DNA from: JAAYWY01 sp050945275
GTDB taxonomy: Bacteria; Bacillota; DTU030; DUMP01
Assembly (NCBI GenBank): GCA_050945275.1
Contig: JBMNSQ010000119.1
Span: forward strand, 1-5,024
DNA: 5,024 nucleotides
Direction: 5' to 3'
The notes under the pieces were generated by a model. The model was not told the DNA's origin. It did no database searches and worked only from the letters and a program-made list of their open reading frames with translations. Below are positions 4,459 through 5,024 of this stretch, piece by piece. How positions within the stretch are numbered: the first letter of the stretch is position 1; each line of letters starts with the position of its first letter. Made by a program: the position numbers and the translations under genes.

Positions 4459-5024
4459 TCAGAGGCGCGGAATGCCATTGTGGTCGGTCCCGCCAACATT
4501 CACGTTCATTACATAGCCATCAGCGTACCGGACGGTGGCCATCAGTTGAGCATTAGGCGGCAGGTCGGTAATGTCTTCTAGCACAAAGGGCAGCTTTCTT
4601 TGGTAGGGGCCAGGGGTAAATTCATGCGTAGTTACAGCCCCGTTTTCCTGCATTATTTTCAGAGTAGCTTTCACCGGTTTGAAATCAGGAAATTGGGGCG
4701 GTTTATACTGGTAGACAAGCTCAATGGTGGCTGAAGTAAGCTTGCGGTTACCGTCTGTTCCCTCTGCTCCCCAGGACATTTGTGCCACAAGCGACGGACG
4801 ACGGTATAGTTCCGGTGGTACTTGCTTTATTGAGCTGGCCGAGATGGCATCTTGGCTCCAGCTGACTAGCCGATATTCGTAGTTTTCATCAGGTGAGATT
4901 TGGAGCTGGGCTTGATAAGTAAGCTCCGTTTGTGGAACAGCTGGAGACTCTTGCCAATCATTTTGTTCCGTAGGTTTTTCTGTTTGCCAATCATCTTTTA
5001 CCGGCCTTACTTGCAGTACCACTT
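4459..5024 (-). CDS. C-terminal part of an unknown, probably beta-rich protein, cut by right edge
   Basis: On the minus strand the frame is open from the right edge to TGA at 4461-4459, giving about 187 residues. The GTG at 5022 is almost certainly an internal Val, because no ribosome binding site can be seen and the frame continues to the edge. The first 30 residues are Pro, Gln, Glu and Asp-rich and low in complexity, with a repeated DWQ (residues 11-13 and 22-24 counting from that Val), like a linker. The rest alternates polar and hydrophobic residues (ATIELVYQY, VKATLKIM, AQLMATVRY), as in beta-sandwich domains of extracellular proteins, and has no cysteine. No catalytic motif or known family is evident. 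Location outside the membrane is a guess from composition. Confidence 0.7.
   Translation of the reverse strand, partial: VVLQVRPVKDDWQTEKPTEQNDWQESPAVPQTELTYQAQLQISPDENYEYRLVSWSQDAISASSIKQVPPELYRRPSLVAQMSWGAEGTDGNRKLTSATIELVYQYKPPQFPDFKPVKATLKIMQENGAVTTHEFTPGPYQRKLPFVLEDITDLPPNAQLMATVRYADGYVMNVNVGGTDHNGIPRL

Noticed and set aside
4951..4995. Repeated TTGCCAATCAT as a possible DNA repeat element
   Set aside because: It is explained by the repeated DWQ codons of the minus-strand protein; only two copies are present.
1..5024. Search for CRISPR arrays, tRNA, rRNA, insertion sequences and transposases
   Set aside because: No regularly spaced repeats, cloverleaf, rRNA-like stretch, transposase motif or terminal inverted repeats were seen.

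Overview
The window looks like chromosomal DNA of an anaerobic Bacillota (Clostridia-type) bacterium. The evidence is strong AGGAGG-type ribosome binding sites, GTG starts, moderate and uneven G+C, and a large gene with the scaffold of anaerobic Ni-Fe carbon monoxide dehydrogenase (CODH/CooS). The genus cannot be fixed from the sequence alone.

Layout. Bases 1-358 (+) are A+T-rich and hold two tiny reading frames: a hydrophobic frame entering from the left edge (2-163), whose stop lies just after the Shine-Dalgarno core of a 62-residue unknown protein (170-358). Bases 438-2342 (+) encode the main gene, a 634-residue CooS-family protein. Bases 2343-2869 hold no confident gene. They contain a G+C-rich hairpin after cooS, a minus-strand frame resembling a two-helix potassium-channel pore without a start codon in the right place, and a long hairpin with a T-run that reads as a plus-strand terminator. 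Bases 2870-3713 (-) are a compact mntA-hepT toxin-antitoxin operon with a minus-strand promoter candidate at 3752-3780. Bases 3902-4432 (+) encode an exported or membrane protein made of two copies of a helical hairpin. Bases 4459-5024 (-) are the C-terminal part of an unrecognised, probably beta-rich protein cut by the window edge.

The main discovery candidate is the CooS protein. Compared from memory with C. hydrogenoformans CODH-II, it keeps the His and four Cys of the C-cluster but has Glu301 where the iron-binding Cys295 should be, and Glu561 two residues before the conserved Lys563. The resulting set, His265, Glu301, Cys344, Cys454, Cys485, Cys526 and Glu561, matches in order and identity the seven protein ligands of the hybrid cluster in hybrid cluster protein (HCP). 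The catalytic histidine chain of CODH is also mostly lost. The protein is therefore probably not a CO dehydrogenase. It is more likely a CODH-fold protein with an Fe-S-O hybrid-type cluster, related to the deviant CooS-V type. No cooC, cooF, hydrogenase or acetyl-CoA synthase gene is visible beside it, which fits but does not prove this view.

The gene groups look functionally independent: a redox enzyme, a toxin-antitoxin module that may stabilise the locus, and envelope proteins.
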